From Todiramphus chloris collaris (Eukaryota; Chordata; Aves; Coraciiformes; Alcedinidae): a stretch of DNA of 64,000 nucleotides. The translations under genes and the position numbers were made by a program. The notes under the pieces are model-generated. The model worked only from the letters and a program-made list of their open reading frames with translations, did no database searches and had not been told where the DNA came from. Positions 1 to 10,830 of the stretch are shown piece after piece. The stretch is taken from assembly GCA_025345505.1 (NCBI GenBank), contig JANVCC010000022.1, positions 35,289,741 to 35,353,740 of the forward strand, read 5' to 3'. Numbering within the stretch: position 1 is the stretch's first letter; the number at the start of each line of letters is the position of its first letter.

Positions 1-2361
1 CATTATTATGGTCACATACTACTTGGCATTTAATTCCTTCACTGCATGACTGAAGCACTGTCAATGGGAGTGATGCACTGAGAAGCTCTGGCCGTTCAAC
101 CAAAGCAACATACTGTACATTGGTGAGACATCTCAATACATGACACCAGGTACCTGGGTATCTGAACCCTCCGATCTAACCAGCCTGACACCGCAAGATG
201 TGCTGGAGTAAAGAACAGAATCCCAGGTGGGAGACTCAGTCTCCAGGAGGCAGACAGGACCCTTCCTTGTTAGGTAACTTCTAAGTTATTGCTTGTCTTA
301 CTTTTGCTCTTCATACAGAAAAACTGCAAAAAAAAAATAAAAATTCAAGCAGTGCGAAGTACTTTAGAAGTGTAATATAAGGTATGAAGAGAAATATGAC
401 AAGCACTGATTGTCCTGTGTGGCATTTCTTCTATTCCTGAGGCTGTGCTCACATCCTGGCGTGCTACCACAGCTTTGTTAGCTAAGACTTAGGAGATTGC
501 CATATTGCATCTTATTTTGTATTTGCAAAGAAAGCACACACACACCCTTACAGTGAGGTCCTTGACCTCAGCTAAAGTAAAACCGCTCCCTAACCTGCAA
601 GCCGATGGCTTCCCTACTGAGGAACGGCACACTGGAAAGAGAAATCATTTTTAAGTTGTCATTTTTGTCCGGCGTCCTTTGCGAGCTTGATATGACTTAG
701 AGTTTCATTTCACGCGCTTTTAAAATGTAAGGTTTCTCTTGGTAAGAAAGAACCAAGCTTCCCTAAAGCATGCAAGGATGCAGACTTCCAGGACCGCTTG
801 GTATGCAGAGATTCCCCCTGGGATGAGCAGGGAAGAAGGGTAGGACTGAGCGCTCCCACACCACTCTCACCCTTCTCCCCATGGGAACTGGTGTTCACTG
901 ACACACTGCGCTCATCTGCGCCCTCTCCATCTCTTTCCTCTTTCAACGCTCTTTATAAATACTGTCATTTCCTGATAACTTGCTGTGCTATTTGTGCTGG
1001 GTTTACTATTTTGTTTACATTTAAACTTCCTCTTCTTTATAATTCCCTGGATATATTTACATTCACATTGAAGAGTAAACCCCCTGGGTACAGCGCAGCA
1101 CACTGGGAAGCTCTGGAGGGCTTCCTGACCAGGGGGAGCATCTCGTTGCCATTCTATTTTAAACTCAATGTTTATTCGTTATCTCCAAGATAACATCAGA
1201 CTCCGACTTAGATGGATCAAGGAGAAAAATCCAGTTCTCCTTCATTAAAAGTGTTTGCACTTTTCTGCCTGAAGCCAATACACAGTAGACATAAATTTCA
1301 GAGCTAACGAATGGTATCTCAAGGAGTTGAGCTTTATTAGGGAGCATTGCTAGTGCTCTGTCATGAAAGTCATCTCTGTCCTTGCTGAATCCTGGGTAAA
1401 CAGAGGTTTTAAATGTTGGAACAGTGTCAAGGGTTTTATAAAACTGCCACCATTTATTTACTTGTGCAGCAGAGTTTGAAAGAGTCTAAAGGAGTGTATG
1501 CTTGTAAATTATTCTGCAGAGTGGGAGACCAGAAGATGTGTGACTACTTTGTGTAATTAAGAGGGAATCAAGGAAACTATTAATAACATATGAACCCTGT
1601 GTTATTAATACCTCATCTTATTTCTGGTGTTAAACAGGCAATGTATTCAACTTCACGTCTTCAACTCCACAGCTCCGTTCATGGCCTCAGCTTTGCTCAC
1701 CGGAGATACCTCTGAGCAGATCACACGGTTTCATGCACAGCTCAGAAGGAGTAACCAGTGCATCTGTCTGCCAGAATGAATTCTGATTTTTAACAATGGC
1801 TTATCACATTACATTCCAAGTTGGGAGTGCAAGAAGTAACCAAGAATTGATAATCGGAGTGTAAAGAAAGCACAGATTAATGTCAGGTGAGAACAGAAAA
1901 ACCTTAGTGATGCTCTCCGGATTTTCTATTCCTGGTCTGTCCCTGTACAGTACAGAACTATGTAAGATGTCTGTAACACAGAGCTTTGGCAAATAAAAGA
2001 CTTTCCACTTACTATTTTCCCACTCTCCCTTCTCCTTGTAGTTACATATCCTACAAAAGGAAGATATATTGAGGCATGTTCCAATAAACGCTGTGCATAA
2101 GCTATAGCTGTAGATATGTTCTTAACATGTCAATCCTTGAAGTTGTGTACTTGACACAAATTTTTATTGCAGGAGCCCAACTCTACAGCTCTAGCATTAA
2201 ATGGTCCCTAATCCATGAAGCATTTGACAGGGTTAAAAGTCTGCTATGCAACATGGTCCTCCTGGCAGGACCCTAGCTAGAGGATGCTCTGCTACAAAGG
2301 ATGAGCCAGAGTCTTTGCTTTAGATAACTGCTGAACCAAAAAAAATCCTGTAAAGCACAAC
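1..2361. other. Unique non-coding DNA, left edge
   Basis: No exon, RNA gene or transposon is recognised here. It holds an A-rich run near 328-343, a short CA run near 536-545, and a CTCF-like sequence at 1126-1139. The longest frame (798-1193, + strand, 131 codons) is overlapped on the other strand by frames of 60-80 codons and has no recognisable domain, so I treat it as chance. Confidence 0.6.
1126..1139 (+). promoter_or_regulatory. CTCF-like motif (weak)
   Basis: The 14 bases TGACCAGGGGGAGC agree with the CTCF core CCACCAGGGGGCGC at 11 of 14 positions, including the invariant CCAGGGGG part. CTCF sites act as insulators and loop anchors. One partial match in 64 kb can arise by chance, so this is only a candidate. 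Confidence 0.2.
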
Positions 2362-2420
2362 TATTAGGCACTGGCAGTGATTAGTAAACATTTTGCCAAG
2401 CATTTGTTTGATTATTATTG
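2362..2420. repeat. Diverged direct repeat, copy A
   Basis: This stretch matches 4726-4789 in the same orientation, with a shared core of TATTAGG.ACTGGCA.TGA.TAGTAA followed by ATTTTGCCAA and TGTTTG. By eye the identity is about 80%. On the minus strand both copies read QT-x-x-WQN-x-Y followed by a stop codon. I do not recognise the family. It could be a scrap of an old transposon or of a local duplication. Confidence 0.6.
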
Positions 2421-3094
2421 TAGGATGAATGGACGTCCAGGGAAAGCTCTGGACTCTTGATTATAAGTGTCTGGACGGTGCTTGCGTGCAGCCTCTGGAT
2501 CGGGCACCCGGCACGCAGTGAGCAGACCAAGGCAGCTCCACACTCAGCATGCTGGCTACGGGGCAGCTGCATCTGAGGCATCTCCCCTCCTTGTTCTATG
2601 AAGCCTCCAATTGCAGCAGAAATGCAGCACCCCACACCTCATGCTGAGCTCTGGGCTCCATAGTCGTGGAGTTCAGACATTGAAACAGCTGAGACTTTTA
2701 TGGACCCCAGTCTTAAATGCCCTCTTGGAGAACAGAGCAGAATTCACCCAACAGTTTCCCCCTTGCCTTGTGAAGCTCAGTGTGGGATGATCCTTGTTTC
2801 AGTCCTGGCTCAGACATCAACAGGGGCCAAGTGAGATATTTCCCTACCTAAAATGTGAGCCTTTACTGAGCCTTTCTTGAGGGTCAGGTTTTGAGCCCAG
2901 TTGCTCACACTTAGGAACTGACAGAACATCCATACATCATGCCTGGGCTGGTCACAGAAAGGTGACACAAAGTGCTGAAAGCCAGCTCAAAAGTACAGCT
3001 CTAGCTCAGCCTTGGATTTATCCTGGCCCAGCAGAAGCACTGGGGAGCACTGCACAGTGCAGCAACAGACTTCTTATCTTCACTTTTGTCACAG
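2421..3094. other. Non-coding DNA with a GC-richer patch
   Basis: The part from about 2455 to 2650 is richer in G+C and keeps several CpGs (ACGG, TCGG, CCCGGCACGC), unlike the AT-leaning flanks. No CpG-island-sized stretch, promoter or exon is evident. Confidence 0.5.
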
Positions 3095-3195
3095 GCTGGT
3101 GGGTTTAGAAAATTTAGGGGAAAATAACAGCTACCTGATAGATTTTCTTCAGGATTATGAAATTCCAATTAAGATTTTCAATGAAGTTATTAAAA
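3095..3195 (+). other. Exon-like open segment (weak)
   Basis: A pyrimidine-rich tract ending in CACAG (3071-3094) precedes a 101-base segment that stays open in one frame. A GTATGG follows directly and could serve as a splice donor. The encoded peptide contains SYLIDFLQDYEIPIKIF, which has a protein-like mix of charged and hydrophobic residues but matches no family I know. The whole frame (3012-3206) is only 64 codons, so chance remains the simplest explanation. A lineage-specific or non-coding-RNA exon is possible. Confidence 0.12.
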
Positions 3196-3702
3196 GTATG
3201 GGTTAAGCTGTAGTCCTTGTCACCAAACATGACAGAGTATTAAAACATTACACAATGAAGCATAAACAACAATGTGCTTCATTTGTCCATTTACTTTACA
3301 GTCAACTGAAAGAGTATTTAGGTCATTACATTTAAAATGCCATTGCATTAACTCATCTCTCAAACAACAAAATATACAGGCGTTAGCAGATCTGCTAGGA
3401 TTTCTGATGCCTCCCTGGAAAGATAAAGAAGTTCTGATTACTACGACAAAATATTTCATAGTTGTTCACAGATATTTTGGTGACTTCTAAATCAATGTCT
3501 TATGTCAAGCCGCATTTCAACTCTATGTGGTGTAGTGATGTACATTGATAAGACAAGGAAGAAGGTGGACTGACACTGCGAATGTAGCTGGTGCCTGATA
3601 GTGAGGATAGTGATGAGGGGCAAAGATGTTTGGCTGATGTAAAAAATGTGATTTCAGGATGTCAAGCTTGAAAAACAATCCCACAGGAAACAAGCCAAGA
3701 TC

Positions 3703-3802
3703 TGGTCAGGTGGAAGGTGTCCCTGCCTGTAGCCAGGTGGTCGGAACTTCATAATCTTTAAGGTCCCTTCCAACCCAAAACATTCTGTGATTCTCTGGTT
3801 CT
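3703..3802 (+). mobile_element. CR1 LINE, 3' end only
   Basis: The segment has the classic end of an avian CR1: GGTGGAAGGTGTCCCTGCC, then a diverged CAGGTGGTCGGAAC, then AAGGTCCCTTCCAACCCAA, and a tail of ATTCTGTGATTCTCTGG. Only about 100 bases remain, which is typical of severe 5' truncation during target-primed reverse transcription. It is more diverged than the copies at 16651 and 44671, so it is probably older and from another subfamily. No coding sequence is left. Confidence 0.88.
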
Positions 3803-4725
3803 GAGAGGACATATTACAGAAGAGCATGAGAGATAAAATAATACAAATGCTGAGCATGAAAGAGAGAGAGGTACCTGCACAGAGCCTCTCTAGCACAAGC
3901 TGGAAGCGCAGTGCAGTGCCAGGGGCTGTACCCAGGAACACAGTGGTGTCTGTGTGAAGCTGCTAGCATTGACAGCACTCTGCAATTTAGATTGCAAGGG
4001 TAAAAAACACATAAAAATAATACCGTTCTTAAAACCATTTTATAAACCAGAGACAAATCCAGGATTTAGATGTATGCCAGGATTGGAGCGGAAAATAATT
4101 CAGAAGACATCTCCCTGTCTGTATTACATTTGTCTGCTTTTGAATATCGCTCCATCAGCATGCCAGCAAGAACTCTTACTCCTAGTATAAAAATGTTCTA
4201 AGCTGGGAAGATTTTGTTTTTGTGTAGATCAGGTCTCTACCTGCCCTGTTTCTTCAGGTTTCCTAAGCTTCTGAAGAACTGACTTGTATATCACACCACT
4301 GCAGTTTACAACATACACAAGTGATAAACACTGCTACTGGCAAATGGAGTGAGAAAATTAATAATATCAGTACCAACTTCCGTGAATATAAGTGTACATA
4401 TAGCATGGGAAGCAAAAGTTCAGTTTTGAGAAAAAAAAGATACAATGTGAATAAGGAGCTAAAGCTGTGTGTGCGCAGGGCATGGAGCACCACTGCCTCT
4501 GAGGTCCATAGCAACCCACTTTGTCATACAGTCCAGGCCACCAGCAGCTCAGCAAAGCCCTAAAGTTAATGTTTGCTAGATACCAAAACATCTTTAAAAT
4601 CGTGTCCCTGACCATCAGTAGCAGTTACAGAGAACATCCACCTTTTAGCAGTTGTATTCACCGAGTGTCTTTTTTTGTCCTGTTTTTCCTTTACTTCTTT
4701 CAATCAGTGTTTTCTGTATGTGCAT
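3803..4725. other. Unique non-coding DNA
   Basis: Short overlapping frames of 75-95 codons occur on both strands and none resembles a known protein. I see no repeat or structured element. Confidence 0.5.
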
Positions 4726-4789
4726 TATTAGGTACTGGCACTGACTAGTAAGTATTTTGCCAAACAGATGTTTGTTTCATTAAAATTGT
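4726..4789. repeat. Diverged direct repeat, copy B
   Basis: This is the partner of 2362-2420, about 2.36 kb downstream in the same orientation. The similarity fades quickly on both sides, so the shared unit is short. The minus-strand reading ends KQT-SV-WQN-T-Y then a stop, against NQT-NA-WQN-V-Y then a stop in copy A. The two copies align without gaps in that part. Confidence 0.6.
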
Positions 4790-7700
4790 GGGGGAACTAG
4801 GTTGATTTCTGCGCCTATGACTGTATACTGTAAATAATTTCTCAGCTGCTGAATACCTACTAATTAAAAATAGGAGATGTGCTGTAATAAATCGATAAGG
4901 CTGGAAACCTCTGCAGAGCCCCACCTCACTACCAGCACATTCAGATGTAATACAGAGAAAAACAAACCCTTTGAGCCAAACAGACCTTAATGCAGAGTAT
5001 CTGAAGGCTTTAGCTGGCTTGTAATCATGTGTGCAATCCAAGCTTTTCTTTTCCCATATGTCTGGCAGTCTGCAGATAGACCATATGGAATCACAGCAAA
5101 CTGCAGTAACCGAGGGACCATTGCTATCTGGATGAGATGCTGAAGGGTCACAGAGGCTTTGTCCGCTGTTTGTGACAACAATTTTACCTGTAGGGTGCTA
5201 CTTGATTGTTTTCCATAAAACAGACAATAATTCACAAGGCCATTCTTTACTTTCATATAGAAAATAAAAAGTCCTTAGCACAAGGTAAGATTTATTTACA
5301 AATAAGTAAGTAACATTTACCATTCTTCTTATTTTTAGACATAAATTTCTTTTACTACACACTGCTGACACACTGCATTTCTGCTCTTGCTTCTAAAAAC
5401 ACATAGCTGTTTCCAGAGTTTATTTTCCTATCAAGCTTTGAAAATATTAAACATAACCTATATAGTACATCTTTTAAAATATCATTTTATGTCATGTTGC
5501 AGAAGCCTGAAGAGTGGATTGCATAGGAGAAATGAACACAGCAGATGAAGAAGTTTGAGAAGGATTCAAGTCACATTTCCAAACTAAAATCCCCAAATTG
5601 GATTTTAAAGCCCCAGTCTCAGGGAGGAGTTGCCATGCAATTTTATTTCTGTCCTAAGCAGGGCCAAGGATCAGAACACAATCCAAAGAAAACACAAGTT
5701 GTAAGAGTCTTTCTTCAAAACTCAGCCTGAGCTGAAACTCTATGCTATGCAGAGATACTACAGTTAGGGAGAACTACACAGTACTGGAACTGGAATACCA
5801 AGAACGTGCAGCAGCTGGATCAGTAGCACATTACTGGTACATTACTGCCACAGACAACCCTGGTTATTTGCGGGAAGGCGGCTGGTTCGGCATGAGGATA
5901 ACACGCTGCACTAATGGACAAATCCATGTTTCTTTCCAGGGCAAAACTCCTTTCAATGCTAAAGGGAAACACAAAATGTAACTAAAGAAAACTGTTTTCT
6001 GTAGCATTTGCAGGGAGATCCTGATGAAACCCCTTGTGTCTTACCCAAATGTGATTACATTATACTGCCTGCTTATGTTGAGTGGTTATTAATCACTTTT
6101 AAAGCCAATTTGTGAACTTGGCTTAGAAATCTGTTCTTACAACATCTTTGCTGTTCTCCTTGGCTTTGTTTAAACTGGTAAAAAATACAATGAAAGACAT
6201 TACCAAAGCAGATGTTGTATTCTTTTTCAAACTAGCATGAAAACTCAAGCTACCTTGCTTCATGCAGAAAACTTCACATGCAATTTCATTTTCACCCATT
6301 TAATCACAAAGTAAAACTTTTGTCTCTCTGAAGCTTCTGTTTCCATACTTAAACAAAACCAGACATCAGAAGGAGCATCTTCTAATTTTTAACATCCCTA
6401 TTCTGCTGCCAAACATTTGGTTTAGCTCAATCACACCCAATAGCTTCAGGGTTTTCACAGCAAAAATAGGAGTATGATATTAAGTGACAGCTGACTAAAA
6501 AGTAATATGTTATGTCAGATTTTTCAAAGTTAAGCTTCCCCCAAACTACAATACTTTCTTATAAGTTTCTGTGATGAAGATTAGAAATATTTCTGGATTT
6601 GTTCAAAATGTTTCATATGCCTCTGTAAGCCAACACTTTCTCTGACTACAGTGAGACAAGCAGGAGAATCAAATCAACTTCATTATATTTATTTCATGTC
6701 ATAACCTCTGGGACAAATTCAATAAAAGCTCTATATGATTTTAGTCTGTGTGACAGAACATTAAAAAGACATGGTATTTATTTAATTTAGCACTCACTAC
6801 TTTTTGAGCAACAAATGATAACTTCCTGCTGACTCTTGTTGAGTATGACTTATTCATGGGAATTGTGCTTTAAATAGCTGAAGTCCATAGGATGTCAAAA
6901 TCTGGAGCTTGGACTGGAATGCACACAGATCTTATTAATTAACAAGGCCTGGGAAAATAAATGAGAGAGAAAATGTATTTGGGCTCTGGATTCAGCATGA
7001 GAACGGAGTCAGCATTCAGATTCAAAGCCAAAGCAGAGCTAATATCCAAGTATGCATGGAATGAGGTCCCTAGCAGTGGTTATTGCAAGATTCCTACTCT
7101 AACCGACAGAAATCTCCTGATATTTCCTTAATTTCTAGCCAACTCAGAGCAACATTCTTAATATCTTTGTCCCTTTATTAACCTGGTTTTACACCCAAAA
7201 ATAGATAGCTGTGCCAGTCCTGCAAATCTGAACTATTCACCTAAGCCAATTAGGCTTTTTTTGGGAAGAATGTTACCAAGAAGAGCGGCTATGTGCATCA
7301 CTAAGTGCTGTGTTTCTTTTGGAGACAGCTTAAAACAAGGAGCTTGTCTCATGATAAGAAGCTCTCTGCTACTTTAGCCTTTTTTTCTTCATATGAGAGG
7401 TAAAACCAAGCACACTCTGTCCACTCACAGCAATAAAAAATGAAAAAGTTTGAACCCTGCCCCAGCTTCATCTTAAACTACGTTTTGTCCACCTGTATAT
7501 GTACTTCCTCTGGTTAATGCTTATTGCAACATTTTGCAAGAAGTTCCCAAGGAATGGATAGAGGTTATCTTACACTCACGATATGGCTGGCCTTTGTTTG
7601 CTAAAGAAATTATTCTTCCTTCAATAAAAGCCAGAAGAAAATGTAGCTGCTCATTGTACTGACTGTCCTGCACGGCCTTCGTGACTCTTCCCTGGAGAAT

Positions 7701-9279
7701 GGGTGATAATCTCTGGGTTTTTTAATCAGATTTCCAAAGTATTTGCACAGCTTTGATGCATGGGAACATATGTGGGAGCTCTGTGATCACTCCCAGCAGA
7801 CAGCCCTCTATGTCCACACTTCTGCCCATAATGTACTTTTCTGCATTTTAGCTTGTGCTCTGGCAAAGAACATGCCTGAGAACATGCATTTCTGCTTCAA
7901 CTTCCATCTACAGATTTTCTTTCTTAGTTTCAACCATACCCAAAATTTGAGGGGTGTTTCTTTTCTTTTCTCTTCTACATGAAGTTTCTGTTTAAAGAAA
8001 ATCACTGTCCTTTTGAAAGCTTGAGGGCACGCAAAAGCAGTCTCTCTATATTAAGAATCCCCAGTGGGAAATTCATAGTTGCATTCCCTTCTGCATCAGC
8101 ACCAGGAAAGCAGGAACATGAGGTCAGCACCAGCAGCATAGAGCAGATAAATCCCATGGTCACACACTTGCCACAAGAGCATGAAATTCAACCTAACAAG
8201 CACTTTGAATGCAAAAGTTTCATGAAGATACAGTATTTCTGAGTATTTTCCTTAAATCATGTCTGCCCTTCCCCATGCATATATATATATTGTTGGATAT
8301 ATCTTTTGCTTTTAGCATTCTTTTATATTCTTAACTATTATTTGAAGTAGGTTGTTTGAATTGTATCACTAAATTGTTTGTAGAAAAGATGTCATTCCAT
8401 TATTTGCTCTTTATAATAATGTCAATTCCTTATATTGGATTGTATCCCTAGCCCCATTTTTCCTTTCTGAAAAACTATGCTCAGTTTGGAAGCCTTTCCA
8501 TGTGCAGAATTCCCTCCTGGATTAACAAGGCTGATGTCACCACTGTGCAATTCTGGGTTAAGCCGCAGTAACTCCCCTGATCAAAATAAAGCTGCAGCAG
8601 CAGAAAACTCCAGTAACACAACAGTGAGTCACACCCAGGCAGCTCGACATGTGGAAGGGTTCTGGATGTGTCCAAAGAGTAATTAATGAATGCTTTTCAT
8701 TTTTTACCAAATGCTGGCTGAATTACACTGCGAAACATGGATTCAATATGCCAGTGCTCACTTGGAAAACTTGTAGAAAACAAAAACACAAAGCTGATTT
8801 TGATGTTAGTGATCAGTACACATCAGCGACCTGAAGCTGTTTTGAGATACCAAAGGTTATCATGTTATAAGGTAGCAAAATTGATTACATTTTCCTAATG
8901 AGATGAAGTCACAGCATATTAATCCTTAATCAAATAGTGTCACATATGGCTTTCTTCTCCATTTGGTACCTTGGCTATAGCACCATGGGACAGGCTCCAA
9001 GTTTTTTATCAAGAACGTGCTTGCGACTTCAGTCTAAGAACAAAACAGGAACTCAGTGTTGCACTCAGTGTTTGCAGAACCAGGCGATATTGATTGTACA
9101 TCGGTTTGCATATATATGTTAGACCTCCCTCTTTCCATAACCCTCTTCTTTTCCTGGAACAATTCATACAGAAGGACTGCTAACAAAAAAAAAAAAAATG
9201 AGTGCAGGGAATTTCCCAGCTTTAGAAACAACAAAAAAAATTTAATGTGCCCAGCATCGTTCTATTTAAAGCAATGGTA
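4790..9279. other. Unique AT-leaning non-coding DNA
   Basis: No transposon or exon is recognised in 4.5 kb. Small simple repeats are (AT)6 at 8279-8291 and A14 at 9185-9198. The frame at 5742-5981 (79 codons, + strand) has no known domain and nothing around it suggests a gene. Confidence 0.5.
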
Positions 9280-9790
9280 AATGAGCCAACAAACTACTGT
9301 CCATGAGCATTACATCACGTGTTGCCACGTTTCTCTGAGGCTATATAAAGCTGTAATATGTTCACTAATGAATTGCATGGTTTGTTCAGGCCATATGGCA
9401 CACTGGAGTTGTACAGGACAACGCTGTAGTTATGGGGGTACATAACAATCAATATCTGACATCTACATCATCGCATGTTTATGAAATGTCTCCCAAGGAG
9501 ATGTGTTAAAATAAACAGCGAATACTTTACTGCTTGCTCTCTTGTGTGCTTGTTACAATCTGGTTTATATGTTATTTGTTTTAAAATCATTTGTGCTAAT
9601 AACCCGAAATGCCAACATATTTTGTATTTTCCTCTACGTCCTAATTTTCACTGCTGCTGCGGGAATAGAGAGAAGGCGATTGGCTCCTGTTATTTTATTT
9701 TAAAAGTTCCAGCTGCTGACTAATTACTCTCTTGGAAAAGCAAACACGTCTGTTTCCCGTATCTACACTACATTTTCTTATTTCCAAATA
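9280..9790. promoter_or_regulatory. Candidate conserved non-coding element
   Basis: The block is free of simple repeats and dense in short motifs that transcription factors use. These are a TCACGTG E-box (9315-9321), a GATTGGCT inverted CCAAT box (about 9679), a CAGCTG E-box and a CTAATTAC homeodomain-type site (about 9710-9726). It retains CpGs in an otherwise CpG-poor region. This is the usual look of an amniote enhancer, but conservation cannot be judged from one sequence. Confidence 0.3.
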
Positions 9791-10269
9791 TGAAACTACA
9801 GGAATCCAAAGCAGTTAATATGTCAGGTTTTATTTACATAGCTTTTCAGTTATCATGTGGAGCAGCATCTCTGCCCGACCTTTTGGATTATAAGAGGATT
9901 TTGCTAAAAGATAAAATGCTAGGGAATGGGTTAAAGTATGTAAATAAATTTAAACAAACACATAAACAAAAAGCAGAACACTTGGACTATCTCTGTGCAT
10001 TATGGTAAATGAAGCTGTAATCTCCTAATACCCCTGACAATAAGGTCTCTCCGTTAGCTAATAGCTGGTTTGAAGCACAGACTTATAATAATTCTACCAA
10101 CTAAATAAACATTTTAAAATGAACACACACACGTGTATAATTGTTCCAATTTACAAGGTAGAAAATGTACCACATTATGTTTCACTGCCTAATTTTCTTC
10201 ATTAAATTTTGAACAGTGTAAGTCTGCATGCAACTGTGAGATCCATGGTGAAAATACCCCCTTGCAGTG
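9791..10269. other. Unique AT-rich non-coding DNA
   Basis: The stretch is AT-rich with a short CA run ending in the palindrome ACACGTGT (about 10129-10136). No gene or mobile element is seen. Confidence 0.45.
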
Positions 10270-10830
10270 AAACCAGCCCTGAGCTATCCATCCAGCTTCT
10301 TCATGAGGTGCTGCCTTTCTGGGCGAGCAGACCTACCTTTAACAACTGAAGAAATGATAAGCCACGCAGGTGATTACCCTGGGCTGGATCATTCGGGTCC
10401 CTGCAACCATTCATTCTGGGTATGGAAAGCCTGGATGTGCTCAATCGGAAAAGCAAGCGTGCTTTTCTCTTCAGCCCGAGCGCTGCTGCCCTTCCGCTTC
10501 TTGTCAATATTTAACTAGTTTGTCAAGTTGGATTATATCGCCTGTCCTAAGCTCCTACTCTTTTAATTCCAACTAAGTGGGTGTGCTTCCAGCGCAGCCT
10601 CTTAGTCAAATATTGATAGCTTATCAAAGTCATTTGTTTGATCTGAAAGGTTTCTTCCTGGGTGCATTATCATATATAGGTGATACGGCGGCCAAACCAG
10701 TGCACCCGAGAAACCAACAGCCGTAATTTCTGTGGTCCGTAGCAACATGCCCAGAAAATGATGACTCGGTTGGATTTTCAGGACTTCTTGATGATTATTT
10801 GTCACAGAATGAAGACTGTATAAAAACATC
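10270..10830. promoter_or_regulatory. Candidate conserved non-coding element
   Basis: This block keeps many CpGs (GGGCGAGC, CACGCAGG, ATTCGGGT, CAATCGG, CCCGAGCG, ATATCGCC, TACGGCGG) while its neighbours have very few. It also carries GATA-type (TTATCA, GATAGCTTATC) and CAGGTG sites, and AGCAAC, an RFX half-site, near 10740. The small frames across it (68-83 codons on both strands) look like by-products. I infer regulatory DNA under selection. A small, methylation-poor CpG-containing element is the alternative. Confidence 0.33.

Noticed and set aside
5742-5981. 79-codon frame with a protein-like central part
   Set aside because: No family match, no splice signals that make sense of it, no neighbouring exon.
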